Notes: generated by a model not told the origin, from the letters alone. Shown: positions 45,635-55,867, counted from the first letter of the stretch. The stretch: 64,000 nucleotides of DNA from Vagococcus coleopterorum (GCF_011303955.1 NZ_CP049886.1:558001-622000), one strand, 5' to 3'. Made by a program: numbers and translations.

Positions 45635-47014
45635 ATGAAATTTAAAATTAAAGAAATTGCTGAACTTGTTCAAGCTAAAAATGATTGGTCTAAATGGGCG
45701 GATGTCGAGATAAGTAGTGTTGAATTTGATAATCGTAAAGTTAGCGAAGGGTCATTGTTTATCCCGCTTCAAGGTGGCGCTCGTGATGGACATGATTTTG
45801 TCGAAGGTGCTTTTGAAAGCCATGCTACAGCAAGTTTATGGGCAGAAAATGTTGGGTCGGAGCCAAAAGATAAACCTGTCTTAGTAGTTTCAGACACCCT
45901 GCAAGCTTTTCAAGAAATTGCTAAATATTATTTAGCAAAAGTTGGTGCAAAAGTTGTTGGTGTAACTGGGAGTAATGGTAAAACAACGACAAAAGATATG
46001 TTGGATGGTGTGTTGTCACAAGGCTTCAAAACGCACAAGACGCAAGGGAACTATAATAATGAAATAGGCCTACCATATACAATCTTGCAAATGGCTACGG
46101 ATACAGAAGTGGTTGTTTTAGAAATGGGTATGACAGGCTTTGGTGAAATCGAGGAATTAAGCTTGTTGACAACGCCAGATGTAGCAGCTATCACGATGAT
46201 AGGTGAATCTCACCTTGAGTTTTTAGGTACGCGTCAAGGGATCGCAAAAGCTAAAATGGAAATCACGGCAGGTTTGAAACAAGAGGGTCTATTAGTTGCG
46301 CCAGGCTTTGAACCGTTGTTAGCAGATCTATTAACTGCAACAACACAGCAAGTCATGACATTTGGCTTAACTGATACATGTGATGTAGTCGGCACGATTA
46401 TTTCTGAAAATCGAACAAATACAGTCTTTAAAACGAATAAGACGGCAGAAGTTGAATTGCAAATTCCAGTCTTAGGAAGTTATAACGTTAGCAATGCTTT
46501 GATTGCTGTTTCCGTTGGGACGTACTTTGATCTAACAATTGAGCAAATTGTTCGCGGTTTAGCATCGATGAATCTGACACAAAGTAGAACAGAATGGTTA
46601 ATTGCTAAAAATGGTGCCGCTGTTTTAAGTGATGTTTATAATGCTAATCCAACAGCCATGAGCTTAGTATTAGATACGGTATCGGAGTTGCCTGTAGAGG
46701 GTAAAAAAATTGCCGTTTTAGCAGACATGGGTGAATTAGGACCGGACTGGGAAGTGCTGCACAAAGGAATGGCTGATCACTTAGACCCGAATAGGATTTC
46801 AGAAGTCTATTTATTTGGACCGATGATGAAAAGTTTAGCAACATCGCTAAAAGAAATTTACCCTTCAGACAGAATGCACCACTATGATTTAGCAGATAAA
46901 GAGCAGCTAGCTCTTGATTTAGAAATGAATTTAAAATCGGACGACATGGTTGTTTTAAAAGGTAGTAATAGTATGAAACTTATTGAAATCGTTGAAAGAA
47001 TTACTGAAAAGTAG
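45635..47014 (+). CDS. murF: UDP-N-acetylmuramoyl-tripeptide--D-alanyl-D-alanine ligase
   Basis: A 459-residue Mur ligase adding D-Ala-D-Ala, the product of the upstream ddl, to the UDP-MurNAc-tripeptide. N-terminal domain FDNRKVSEGSLFIPLQGGARDGHDF, ATP-binding VVGVTGSNGKTTTKD near residue 108, NYNNEIGLPYTIL, EMGMTGFGEI and DVYNANPTAM near 325 are all present. The ATG at 45635 is preceded by AAAGGATGG; an in-frame ATG at 45623 lacks a good site. cshA follows with its own promoter. Confidence 0.97.
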   Translation: MKFKIKEIAELVQAKNDWSKWADVEISSVEFDNRKVSEGSLFIPLQGGARDGHDFVEGAFESHATASLWAENVGSEPKDKPVLVVSDTLQAFQEIAKYYLAKVGAKVVGVTGSNGKTTTKDMLDGVLSQGFKTHKTQGNYNNEIGLPYTILQMATDTEVVVLEMGMTGFGEIEELSLLTTPDVAAITMIGESHLEFLGTRQGIAKAKMEITAGLKQEGLLVAPGFEPLLADLLTATTQQVMTFGLTDTCDVVGTIISENRTNTVFKTNKTAEVELQIPVLGSYNVSNALIAVSVGTYFDLTIEQIVRGLASMNLTQSRTEWLIAKNGAAVLSDVYNANPTAMSLVLDTVSELPVEGKKIAVLADMGELGPDWEVLHKGMADHLDPNRISEVYLFGPMMKSLATSLKEIYPSDRMHHYDLADKEQLALDLEMNLKSDDMVVLKGSNSMKLIEIVERITEK

Positions 47015-47027
47015 AATTCGGTTTTCA

Positions 47028-47056
47028 TTGTAAAGGTCTTGTTACCGTGTTATACT
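47028..47056 (+). promoter_or_regulatory. promoter of cshA
   Basis: TTGTAA (47028-47033), 17-base spacer, TATACT (47051-47056). It leaves a leader of nearly 100 nt that includes a GACGC/GCGTC hairpin before the start codon. Confidence 0.65.
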
Positions 47057-47159
47057 AGTTCAGATGTGGACATGTACGGACGACGCGATACAAGCTCTGC
47101 GTCTTGCAATATAAGAGATGAAGACCAAGAAATTGGAAAAGACATTAGGAGGATATCAT

Positions 47160-48791
47160 TTGAAATTTGAAGAATTAGGACTACAACCTGAATTACTAGC
47201 CGCTATTCAACGTGCCGGCTTTGAAGAGGCAACACCTGTACAAGGGGGAACTATCCCAATCGCCTTAACTGGTCAAGACGTTATCGGCCAAGCACAAACA
47301 GGTACTGGTAAAACTGCAGCTTTTGGTTTACCAATGTTACAAAAAATTGACCCAAGCAAACGCGTGGTTCAAGGATTAGTGATTGCGCCAACTCGTGAGT
47401 TAGCAATCCAAACACAAGAAGAATTATTCCGTCTAGGAAAAGATAAAAAAATCCGCGTTCAAGCGGTTTATGGTGGAGCGGATATCGGTCGTCAAATTCG
47501 TGGACTAAAAGATGGGGCTCATATTGTTGTGGGTACACCTGGTCGTTTAATCGATCATATTAATCGTAAAACGTTGAAACTTGAAACAGTTGAAACATTA
47601 GTATTAGATGAAGCAGATGAAATGTTAAACATGGGATTCTTAGAAGATATTGAATCAATTATTTCTAAAGTGCCGGCTGCAAGACAAACATTATTATTCT
47701 CTGCAACAATGCCAGATGCTATCAAACGTATTGGTGTTAAATTTATGAATAATCCAGAACACGTAGCAATCAAGAACAAAGAAATGACTGCGAACTTAAT
47801 TGACCAATATTATGTACGTTGTAAAGATTTCGAAAAATTCGATATTATGACACGTTTATTAGATGTTCAGTCACCAGAATTAACTATCGTATTCGGACGT
47901 ACAAAACGTCGTGTTGATGAATTAGCACGTGGTTTAGAGTTGCGTGGTTATAAAGCTGAGGGAATCCATGGTGATTTATCTCAACAAAAACGTATGAGCG
48001 TATTGCGCGCATTCAAAGGTGGTCAACTAGACATCTTGGTAGCGACAGACGTTGCTGCACGTGGTTTAGATATTTCTGGCGTGACTCACGTTTATAACTA
48101 CGATATTCCTCAAGATCCAGAAAGTTACGTTCACCGTATTGGACGTACTGGTCGTGCTGGTAAAGAAGGTTTATCTGTGACTTTTGTTACACCAAATGAA
48201 ATGAGTTACTTAAACGTAATTGAAAACTTAACGAAGAAAAAAATGACACCATTACGTCCGCCTTCACAAAAAGAAGCGATGACGAGCCAAATTGGGGCTG
48301 CGGTTGAAACGATTGAAAGCGAATTTGAAGATGCTAATTTAGAGGACTATTCAGCTGCAACAGCTGACTTAGTAGCTAAATATTCAGCTGAAGAGTTAGC
48401 AGCGATGTTGATTAAGTCAGTTGCCAAAGAAAGTTCATCAGAAGTTCCAGTTAAAATCACTCCGGAACGTCCATTACCTGGAGGTAAAGGACGTGGTGGA
48501 AACCGTGGCGGCGGAAGTCGTGGCGGAAATCGTGGTGGCGGAGGCTACCGTGGCGGAAATCGCAATGGTGGTGGAAACCGTGGTGGACGTGGCGAACGTA
48601 GTGATCGTAACGATCGCGGAGGTCGTGGTAACAGCGAAGGCCGCAACAATGATCGTCGCCGTAGTTTTGATAAAAAAGATGGTAAACCAAGTCAAAGCCG
48701 TCGTTCAGAATCTCGTCGTTCAGAGTCTGAAAATACTGGTAAATCTAAAGGTGGAAAACGTGATTTCGTTATCCGCACAGGGAATAAATAA
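47160..48791 (+). CDS. cshA: DEAD-box ATP-dependent RNA helicase
   Basis: A 543-residue DEAD-box helicase of the CshA type, in RNA degradation and cold adaptation. Motifs in order: [14 protein letters not shown] (Q motif), [51 protein letters not shown] and [10 protein letters not shown]. The C-terminal 80 residues are a basic Gly/Arg-rich RGG tail. TTG at 47160 is chosen as start because AGGAGG sits 7 bases upstream; an in-frame ATG at 47118 would add 14 residues but has no site. Confidence 0.93.
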   Translation: MKFEELGLQPELLAAIQRAGFEEATPVQGGTIPIALTGQDVIGQAQTGTGKTAAFGLPMLQKIDPSKRVVQGLVIAPTRELAIQTQEELFRLGKDKKIRVQAVYGGADIGRQIRGLKDGAHIVVGTPGRLIDHINRKTLKLETVETLVLDEADEMLNMGFLEDIESIISKVPAARQTLLFSATMPDAIKRIGVKFMNNPEHVAIKNKEMTANLIDQYYVRCKDFEKFDIMTRLLDVQSPELTIVFGRTKRRVDELARGLELRGYKAEGIHGDLSQQKRMSVLRAFKGGQLDILVATDVAARGLDISGVTHVYNYDIPQDPESYVHRIGRTGRAGKEGLSVTFVTPNEMSYLNVIENLTKKKMTPLRPPSQKEAMTSQIGAAVETIESEFEDANLEDYSAATADLVAKYSAEELAAMLIKSVAKESSSEVPVKITPERPLPGGKGRGGNRGGGSRGGNRGGGGYRGGNRNGGGNRGGRGERSDRNDRGGRGNSEGRNNDRRRSFDKKDGKPSQSRRSESRRSESENTGKSKGGKRDFVIRTGNK

Positions 48792-48796
48792 TTATT

Positions 48797-48832
48797 AAGT
48801 GGCTAGGAGTGTTCACTCCTGCCGCTTTTTTG
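48797..48832 (+). terminator. terminator of cshA
   Basis: AGTGGC(T)AGGAGT pairs with ACTCCTGCCGCT around GTTC, followed by T6. Confidence 0.85.
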
Positions 48833-48865
48833 TATAATGGAGGAAAGAAGTGGGAGGTGTGAGAA

Positions 48866-49216
48866 ATGATTAAGGGAATAGGTGTAGATTTAGTTGAGAA
48901 GTCACGAATGAAGGAAATTGTAGAAAATAAACCTGCATTTGTAAAGCGTGTTTTGACAGAGAATGAGCAAATGGTTTTTGCAAGTCTGAAAGGACATCGT
49001 CAAGTTGAATTTTTAGCAGGTCGATTTGCCTGTAAAGAAGCGTATCTTAAGGCGATTGGCACAGGGTTAGGTCCGGTGTCATTTCAAGAAATTGAAATTC
49101 TTACTTTAGACAGTGGACAACCAATTGTTACAAAACCTGAAAATGAAGGTAAAGTTTTTGTGTCTATCTCTCACACAGTAGATACTGCGATTGGTCAAAT
49201 TGTGATTGAAGCATAA
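48866..49216 (+). CDS. acpS: holo-[acyl-carrier-protein] synthase
   Basis: A 116-residue 4'-phosphopantetheinyl transferase that activates acyl carrier protein. GIGVDLVEKSRM at the N-terminus contains the metal-binding Asp. FLAGRFACKEAYLKAIGTG near residue 52 holds the catalytic Glu/Lys block, and VSISHT is the C-terminal signature. GGGAGGTGTGAG precedes the ATG, and a TATAAT lies at 48833-48838. In enterococci alr often follows; here a convergent unknown gene does. Confidence 0.95.
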   Translation: MIKGIGVDLVEKSRMKEIVENKPAFVKRVLTENEQMVFASLKGHRQVEFLAGRFACKEAYLKAIGTGLGPVSFQEIEILTLDSGQPIVTKPENEGKVFVSISHTVDTAIGQIVIEA

Positions 49217-49218
49217 AA

Positions 49219-49250
49219 AAATAAGCTACCCGCGGGTAGCTTATTTTATT
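49219..49250. terminator. bidirectional terminator between acpS and the unknown minus-strand gene
   Basis: Perfect stem AAATAAGCTACCC / GGGTAGCTTATTT around GC, with A-run and T-run flanks. It overlaps the last codons of the minus-strand gene. Confidence 0.9.
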
Positions 49251-49642
49251 TTTCTAATAGCGGGTTCTTCAACAACCTGATCTTCTGACAAATTGCTTTT
49301 CTTTTTATTCAAAAAGCTAATTTTAACGATTGATTTTGTTTGAATCATACGGATACCACCATCTTGTTCCTCATTTAGAATGATGAGGTCGGGATTATTT
49401 GGATGTGGTTTGATATAACCATATGTTGTTTCGAAAGTTGGGTTAGGTTCAATACCATTTGTTAATTGTAGGACCACAAATGATTGTTGTTGGTAAGCAA
49501 GTTCAATTTGTTTTAAAATTTCTTGATGTTTTTGTTTGGCTTTAAAGTCATCGTCTAAAAAAGCGGCTAAAAGATTTTGAGAAGAAGCTGTTAATTTCTT
49601 GGCTAATTGTTTTAAACCGTTTACGGGATTCTCTTTTACCAT
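49241..49642 (-). CDS. unknown protein, 133 residues
   Basis: I do not recognise this family. It has a helical N-terminal half (LKQLAKKLTASSQNLLAAF, KAKQKHQEILKQIELAYQQQ) and a likely beta-rich second half (VVLQLTNG, YGYIKPHPNNPDLIILNE, GIRMIQTKSIVKISFL), ending in a charged tail. There is no signal or membrane span. The second of two adjacent ATGs (49642) lies 7 bases from GGAGG and is preferred; the first is at 49645. Convergent with acpS, monocistronic. The second half resembles small beta-barrel regulatory proteins only loosely. Confidence 0.75.
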   Translation of the reverse strand: MVKENPVNGLKQLAKKLTASSQNLLAAFLDDDFKAKQKHQEILKQIELAYQQQSFVVLQLTNGIEPNPTFETTYGYIKPHPNNPDLIILNEEQDGGIRMIQTKSIVKISFLNKKKSNLSEDQVVEEPAIRKIK

Positions 49643-49742
49643 CATCACACCTCCAAAATTTAATCTAAACCCATTATACAGAATGTTCGCATTTCTAGTC
49701 AACAGAGGAGAGGCTCAATATTAGAGGAGGGTGAGATTCCTG

Positions 49743-49751
49743 TGGTATAAT
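49743..49751 (+). promoter_or_regulatory. extended -10 promoter of the patatin gene
   Basis: TGG followed by TATAAT (49746-49751), 28 bases before the start codon; no clear -35. Confidence 0.55.
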
Positions 49752-49779
49752 TAAAGGACAATTTATGAGGAGCGTTGAC

Positions 49780-51534
49780 ATGAAATTAGTTAGACTAACA
49801 ACATATAATATTATTGAATTGACAACTAAGGTAAGTAGATTTAAACAATTATTACCTTTTTATAGTAATCAAGGAAAAGCGCGAAGTGTTTTTTTGAATG
49901 ACCTTAGTGATAAGAGTAATCAAACTGTGGCCATTGTATCAGCTGAGGAGATTTTGGCATTAATCAGTTTTGAAGATAGAGGCACAATTTTTTATGTCAC
50001 AAACTTTTTATTGAAAGATGGCCAGTTAACAAATAAAAAAGGTTTGGGTTTTTGGTTGAATTGGTTAGAAAAAACTAGCAAATTAGCTGACTATAAAGAA
50101 AACCAAATTGAATTGTCACTATATGATCAAAGTGTTATCAACAAGCTAAATGACTTGGGTTATGAAGAAGTAGACGGGCAAAGTTCATTTACTATTCTTT
50201 CAAAAAAATTAAGTTATCATACGGCTCTTATTTTAGCGGGTGGTGGGGCACGTGGGGCTTATCAAATTGGTGTTTGGAAAGCGTTGAGAGAGTTGGGGGT
50301 TGAATTTGATTTAATATGTGGCACATCAGTTGGCGCTTTAAATGGAGCGTTGATTGCGCAAGGTGAGTATGATGTGGCTGAGAATATGTGGAGTCAAATT
50401 GATACTGGTAAAATTTTGAGTTATCCAGGGTTAGAAAAAAGTGCTAATTATACGATGCAACAAAGCTTGAAGGATGTCCAAAATCTAGTGATGTCAGCTG
50501 CTAATTCGCAAGGGGTTAGTACAGAACCTTTGCGTGAAATGATTCATGACATGCTAGATGAAGAAAAAATGCACCAACAACCAAAAGATTTGTTTTTATG
50601 TACAACTCAATTGCCTAATTTTAAGGAAACAGTTATTTCGTTAAAAGAAACTGCTAAAGGTGAATTTGGCCAGTGGCTATTAGCATCATCTTCTTTTTTT
50701 CCGGCAATGGAAGCAGCAAAAATCAATGGGGGATTATATGTTGATGGTGGGTATCGCAATAATATACCTCTAGACGTTGCGTTAAACAATGGTGCAACAG
50801 AAGGGATTATTGTTAATGTTAAAGGACCAGGGATGACCAAGAATACAACAGTTCCTGATAATTTTCCGTTACGCACAATTGAAAGTAATTGGAATTTAGG
50901 GACGGTTCTATTGTTTGATGGTGCGCGATCGGAATTTAATATTCAATTAGGTTATTTAGAAACCTTGAAAAGTTACGGTAAATATATTGGACATTGGTAC
51001 ACGTTAGCTCATGAAATAACAGATTCTGAAGTTAAAGAGTGGCAAGCTAAATGCCGAGAAGCGATGTTGGAATCAGCTGATTTGTTAAATAATGTAGGAG
51101 ACAAAGAAATTAAATCGTTAGTCTCGAAAATACGTAACTTATACAATGACCGGATGACAGAAGAACTATCAGGCTTATACCTTTTAGAGTATGTCGCAAA
51201 ACAATTGGAAGTCAGTCCAATAAAGATCTATACGCTTCCTAAATTAGTAGCAGAAGTGAAGGCTAAGCTAGATGAAGGTTGGAATGCTGAGGAACGTGAC
51301 CATGAGAGCATGTTGTTGTCGGTAAACGAATGGTTGCAACGGTTTGCTGAAGAAACAACCTTACCTACAGAAAAGCAGCAGATTGCAAGTTTAGCAGAGC
51401 TTCTTAAAAAAGATCAGGCGCCTGGATTTTTTGATGCGCTATGGCCAATTGCGCCACGTGTATACTTAGCGGCGCGCTTGGTTAATTACTTATCTGAAGA
51501 AGGAAAGGATGAGAAGAATGAGTCAAGAATTTAG
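49780..51534 (+). CDS. patatin-like phospholipase with extra N- and C-terminal regions
   Basis: A 584-residue protein. Patatin core: oxyanion Gly-rich ALILAGGGARGAYQIG near residue 150, catalytic Ser in GTSVGALNGA near 181 and catalytic Asp in YVDGGYRNNIP near 320. This core predicts a lipid acyl hydrolase. Residues 1-145 form a separate region whose end (INKLNDLGYEEVDGQSSF) resembles the last strand-helix of GNAT acetyltransferases. Residues about 400-584 are helical and unassigned. The ATG at 49780 follows TGAGGAGCG; an in-frame ATG at 49765 overlaps that site. It overlaps the next gene by 17 bases. Confidence 0.88.
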   Translation: MKLVRLTTYNIIELTTKVSRFKQLLPFYSNQGKARSVFLNDLSDKSNQTVAIVSAEEILALISFEDRGTIFYVTNFLLKDGQLTNKKGLGFWLNWLEKTSKLADYKENQIELSLYDQSVINKLNDLGYEEVDGQSSFTILSKKLSYHTALILAGGGARGAYQIGVWKALRELGVEFDLICGTSVGALNGALIAQGEYDVAENMWSQIDTGKILSYPGLEKSANYTMQQSLKDVQNLVMSAANSQGVSTEPLREMIHDMLDEEKMHQQPKDLFLCTTQLPNFKETVISLKETAKGEFGQWLLASSSFFPAMEAAKINGGLYVDGGYRNNIPLDVALNNGATEGIIVNVKGPGMTKNTTVPDNFPLRTIESNWNLGTVLLFDGARSEFNIQLGYLETLKSYGKYIGHWYTLAHEITDSEVKEWQAKCREAMLESADLLNNVGDKEIKSLVSKIRNLYNDRMTEELSGLYLLEYVAKQLEVSPIKIYTLPKLVAEVKAKLDEGWNAEERDHESMLLSVNEWLQRFAEETTLPTEKQQIASLAELLKKDQAPGFFDALWPIAPRVYLAARLVNYLSEEGKDEKNESRI

Positions 51535-51736
51535 TTATGAAATTGTTGAAGAAATTGCAGTATTGTCTGAGAATAATAAAGGTTGGACAAAGGAATTTAA
51601 TCTCATTAGTTGGAACGGACGTCCACCTAAATTTGACCTGCGAGATTGGGCGCCAGGGCGTGAAAAAATGGCTAAAGGAATTACTTTGAGTAATGAGGAG
51701 TTTACAGCTTTGAAAAAAGCTTTGGAAGAGATGTAG
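51518..51736 (+). CDS. YdbC family PC4-like protein
   Basis: A 72-residue protein of the YdbC/PC4 (PF02229) family, whose members bind single-stranded nucleic acids through a beta sheet. Typical block: EFNLISWNGRPPKFDLRDWAPGREKM, GITLSNEEFTALKKAL. The ATG at 51518 is preceded by GAAGGAAAGGATGAG inside the end of the patatin gene; an in-frame ATG at 51509 is possible. Translational coupling to the phospholipase is likely, though a functional link is not obvious. Confidence 0.9.
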   Translation: MSQEFSYEIVEEIAVLSENNKGWTKEFNLISWNGRPPKFDLRDWAPGREKMAKGITLSNEEFTALKKALEEM

Positions 51737-51793
51737 TATTGACTTGTATAAAGAATTAAAATAACTAAAAGGCTCGTTTGTCGTAGGGTTTTG

Positions 51794-52453
<660 letters not shown>

Positions 52454-52458
52454 CCAAT

Positions 52459-52767
52459 ATGATGCTTAAACCGTCAATTGATTCATTATTAGAAAAAGTA
52501 AATTCAAAATATTCATTAGTTATTTTGGCAAGTAAACGTGCCCACGAATTAGAGGCAGGAGCGACACCGATGACTGAAGAGTTTGAATCTGTTAAACACG
52601 TTGGACAAGCTTTAGAGGAAATTGAAGCTGGCGATGTAATTGTTGATCCAAATCCAGAATTAAAGCGTGAGCTTTTAAAACGCAAAGAAGAAGAGCGTAA
52701 AGCAATCGCTGAACATGAACAAGCTGAATTAGAAGCGCGCATTCGCATGGAACAACCTATTCAATAA
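52459..52767 (+). CDS. rpoZ: RNA polymerase omega subunit
   Basis: A 102-residue omega subunit. [20 protein letters not shown] and [11 protein letters not shown] are the conserved N-terminal blocks, followed by [15 protein letters not shown]; the C-terminal part is a long charged helix ([19 protein letters not shown]). It assists assembly and stability of RNA polymerase. AAAGGAG precedes two adjacent ATGs; the first is taken. gmk-rpoZ-priA is the usual order, except that coaBC, found between rpoZ and priA in Bacillus, is absent. Confidence 0.95.
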   Translation: MMLKPSIDSLLEKVNSKYSLVILASKRAHELEAGATPMTEEFESVKHVGQALEEIEAGDVIVDPNPELKRELLKRKEEERKAIAEHEQAELEARIRMEQPIQ

Positions 52768-52773
52768 TTATCT

Positions 52774-52806
52774 AAAAGATTAGCTCTTAGCTAATCTTTT
52801 TTCTTT
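52774..52806 (+). terminator. terminator of gmk-rpoZ
   Basis: AAAAGATTAGCT pairs perfectly with AGCTAATCTTTT around CTT, followed by T-rich sequence. Confidence 0.9.
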
Positions 52807-52915
52807 TTTAATAATCTGTGAACTTCTTTAAAGAAGGGCAAGAAAACAAGACAAAACCGCCTTTTTTTAGTAAAATAAGAGAGTTAGAGTAACCTGTCGA
52901 GAATGGAGGAGTAAG

Positions 52916-55348
52916 ATGATTTATGTTGCAGAAGTAATCGTTGATGTACCAAGCATGCAAACGGATAATGCCTATAGTTATCTTATTCCTGATTCGTTAG
53001 GTGATGAGGTCAAAGTAGGCATGCGTGTTGAGGTTCCTTTCGGTAAAGGTAATCGTCATGTTCAAGGTTTTGTTTTAGGGACGCATTATTATCAAAGTTT
53101 AGCTGAGTTGGATAATCATGATATGAAAGAAATTGTATCGGTATTGGACTTAGCACCTGTTTTAAATGATGAGATGTTAGCGTTGGCAGATGAAATGGCA
53201 AAGTCAACGTTCGCGTTTAAAATCACTTGCCTACAAACGATGCTACCAAGCGTGATGCGCGCCTCGTATGAAAAGTTTTTAGTGAAAAAATCAGAATTGC
53301 CAGCAGATATCGAATTACAACTTTTTGCTGGTCGTCATGAAGTCAATTGGGATGAAGCGGTAGCCAGTGACTTTTTCCCTCGTTTGATGGGTCTTCGTCA
53401 GAAAGAAAGTATTGATGTCCGCTATGAAGTGAAAAAACGAAACCGAAGTAAAGTCATTCAAGGTTTTCAAGGGAAATTAGGCGTGGAAGAGTATCACGAA
53501 GCGCAAAAAGGGTTACGCAAAGGGTCTACTCAAAAAGAAAATCTATTATTATTCCTACAAGATAGTCCTGCGGATAAAGTTTGGTCAATCAAAGAAGTAG
53601 AAGAAGAATTTGGGATTAGTCGTAATACGGTTAAAGCAGGAGAAAAAAGTGGTTGGTTGGAGATTGTAGAGATTGAATTACAACGTGATCCGTATGCAGA
53701 CCGCATTTTTGAAGCGGATTACCATAAACAATTAAATGATGAACAGCAATCCGCATTCAATCAAATCACTGCCTCTATGGCAAGTGAATCGCATGATACG
53801 TTCTTATTACAAGGTGTAACCGGTAGTGGTAAAACAGAAGTTTACTTACAAGTTATTGCGGAAGCATTGGAGCAAGGCCAAAGTGCAATCATGCTAGTGC
53901 CTGAAATTTCATTAACGCCTCAAACAGTCAATCGTTTCAAACGTCGCTTTGGTGATGAAGTAGCTGTTTTACACAGTGGCTTATCAACTGGAGAGAAGTA
54001 TGATGAATGGCGTAAAATCGAACGTAAAGAAGCGCGTGTCGTAGTAGGTGCCCGTTCGGCGATTTTTGCTCCCTTAGAAAATTTAGGTGTCATTGTTATC
54101 GATGAGGAACATGAATCTAGCTATAAGCAAGATGAATCACCTCGTTATCACGCCAGAGATTTAGCACAGTGGCGGGCTGAGAAACATCAATGTCCTGTTG
54201 TATTAGGGAGTGCTACCCCTTGTTTAGAATCAAGAGCGCGTGCGCAAAAAGGTGTTTACCAATGGCTACAATTAAATCAACGGGCAGTAAGTGCAGCGCA
54301 ATTACCTAGTGTATCAGTTGTTGATTTGAGAGTAGAAGCGGCAAAAGGTCAGATGCAATCCTTTTCTGAAACCTTGCTGACTAAGATTCAAGATCGTTTA
54401 GATAAAAATGAACAAAGTGTTTTGATGTTAAATCGACGTGGGTATTCTTCCTTCGTGATGTGTCGTGATTGTGGTTTTGTCTTGCCTTGTCAAAATTGTG
54501 ATATTTCCCTAACACTCCATATGGATAGCAAAAAAATGAAATGTCATTATTGCGGTCATGAAGAAGGCATTCCCAATGTTTGTCCAAGTTGTAACGGTCA
54601 TAAGATTCGGTATTTTGGAACAGGTACACAAAAAGTTGAAGAAGAATTAAAAGAACTCTTCCCAGAAGCTCGTATTTTGAGAATGGACGTGGATACGACC
54701 AGACGTAAAGGTGCGCATGAAAAATTGTTAGAACAATTTGGGAATCACGAAGCAGATATTCTGTTAGGAACACAAATGATTGCCAAAGGCTTAGATTTTC
54801 CAGAAGTCACATTAGTCGGGGTATTAAATGCAGATACAGCATTAAACTTGCCTGATTTTCGTTCAGCGGAAAAAACCTTTCAATTACTAACACAAGTTAG
54901 TGGACGTGCAGGACGTGCCGAAAAAGCAGGTGAAGTGGTGATTCAAACGTTTAATCCGGATCATTATGCCATTCAGTATGCCCAAGAGCAAAACTATGAA
55001 GGGTTTTATAAAAGAGAAATGGTGACTCGTCATCAAGGAAATTATCCACCATTTTTTTATACAGTCCAAATTGTCGCTAGCCATGAAGATGAAAATATGG
55101 CTGCCAAGAAAATGTATCAGATTGTTTTAGAGTTACAAAAAGTGTTAAGTCCAAATAGTATTATTTTAGGACCAACACCAAAAACGGTGGCACGAGTTAA
55201 TAATCGTTACTTTTATCAAGTTGTCTTGAAATACAAACAAGAACCTGCCTTAAATGAGGCATTACGAAAAATATTAAATGACAGTCAATTAGATATTCGT
55301 CAAGGGTTGAAAATTACTATTGATGTTGAACCGCAACAATTTATTTAA
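52916..55348 (+). CDS. priA: primosomal protein N' (replication restart helicase)
   Basis: An 810-residue PriA helicase that reloads the replisome at stalled forks. N-terminal DNA-binding domain (VIVDVPSMQTDNAYSYLIP), Walker A LLQGVTGSGKTEVYLQ near residue 300, DEEH box VIDEEHESSYKQ near 397, two zinc clusters (CRDCGFVLPCQNC and CHYCGH...CPSC) and helicase motifs GTQMIAKGLDFP and QVSGRAGRA. All are intact. ATGGAGGAGTAAG precedes the ATG. It starts the priA-def-fmt-rsmB-stp-prkC operon. Confidence 0.97.
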   Translation: MIYVAEVIVDVPSMQTDNAYSYLIPDSLGDEVKVGMRVEVPFGKGNRHVQGFVLGTHYYQSLAELDNHDMKEIVSVLDLAPVLNDEMLALADEMAKSTFAFKITCLQTMLPSVMRASYEKFLVKKSELPADIELQLFAGRHEVNWDEAVASDFFPRLMGLRQKESIDVRYEVKKRNRSKVIQGFQGKLGVEEYHEAQKGLRKGSTQKENLLLFLQDSPADKVWSIKEVEEEFGISRNTVKAGEKSGWLEIVEIELQRDPYADRIFEADYHKQLNDEQQSAFNQITASMASESHDTFLLQGVTGSGKTEVYLQVIAEALEQGQSAIMLVPEISLTPQTVNRFKRRFGDEVAVLHSGLSTGEKYDEWRKIERKEARVVVGARSAIFAPLENLGVIVIDEEHESSYKQDESPRYHARDLAQWRAEKHQCPVVLGSATPCLESRARAQKGVYQWLQLNQRAVSAAQLPSVSVVDLRVEAAKGQMQSFSETLLTKIQDRLDKNEQSVLMLNRRGYSSFVMCRDCGFVLPCQNCDISLTLHMDSKKMKCHYCGHEEGIPNVCPSCNGHKIRYFGTGTQKVEEELKELFPEARILRMDVDTTRRKGAHEKLLEQFGNHEADILLGTQMIAKGLDFPEVTLVGVLNADTALNLPDFRSAEKTFQLLTQVSGRAGRAEKAGEVVIQTFNPDHYAIQYAQEQNYEGFYKREMVTRHQGNYPPFFYTVQIVASHEDENMAAKKMYQIVLELQKVLSPNSIILGPTPKTVARVNNRYFYQVVLKYKQEPALNEALRKILNDSQLDIRQGLKITIDVEPQQFI

Positions 55349-55372
55349 CTAAAAAAGAAATGAGTGAATCCT

Positions 55373-55867
55373 ATGCCATACCCAATAGTTCTTTATCCTA
55401 ATAAAATTTTAGAAACACCGACGAAAGAAGTTGTTGAAATTACAGATGAACTGATTGAAATGTTGGATGGGATGAGAGAAACGATGATTGCTCATGACGG
55501 CATTGGTATTGCAGCTCCGCAAATTGGTCAAAGTTTACGAGTTGCCTTGGTTGAAATTGATGAAGAATCAGGTTTGTTTGAGATGATTAATCCGAAAATT
55601 ATCAAAGCAAAAGGAAAAGACATTGATGTTGAGGGTTGCTTAAGTTTTCCAGAGGTTTATGGAACGGTAGAACGTGCCAAAGAAATTATTGTTCGTTATT
55701 TCGATCGTGAAGGTGAAGAGTATGAAGTGACAGCAACAGAATATTTCGCGCGTGCCATTCAACATGAATTAGAACACTTAGATGGTAAATTGTTTACCGA
55801 TAAAATTATTGATAAAATTGCACCAGAAGATTTAGATGCTTACATGGAGGAGAGATTAAATGACTAA
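55373..55867 (+). CDS. def: peptide deformylase
   Basis: A 164-residue metal-dependent deformylase. The three motifs are GIGIAAPQIG near residue 46, EGCLSFPE near 90 with the metal Cys, and QHELEHLDGKLF near 131 with the HExxH ligands. It removes the formyl group from nascent proteins, complementing fmt. The ATG at 55373 has only a weak ribosome site (GAAATGAG), which suggests coupling to priA translation; an in-frame GTG at 55364 is the alternative. It overlaps fmt by 8 bases. Confidence 0.95.
   Translation: MPYPIVLYPNKILETPTKEVVEITDELIEMLDGMRETMIAHDGIGIAAPQIGQSLRVALVEIDEESGLFEMINPKIIKAKGKDIDVEGCLSFPEVYGTVERAKEIIVRYFDREGEEYEVTATEYFARAIQHELEHLDGKLFTDKIIDKIAPEDLDAYMEERLND

Noticed and set aside
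47118-47159. ATG at 47118 as the start of cshA
   Set aside because: No ribosome site precedes it, and AGGAGG is placed correctly for the TTG at 47160. Family members begin at about this Leu-Lys-Phe-Glu-Glu.
48421-48798. Open frames on both strands across the Gly/Arg-rich tail of cshA
   Set aside because: The repeated GGT/CGT/GGA codons of the RGG tail remove stops in other frames. None has a ribosome site and the helicase frame explains the sequence.
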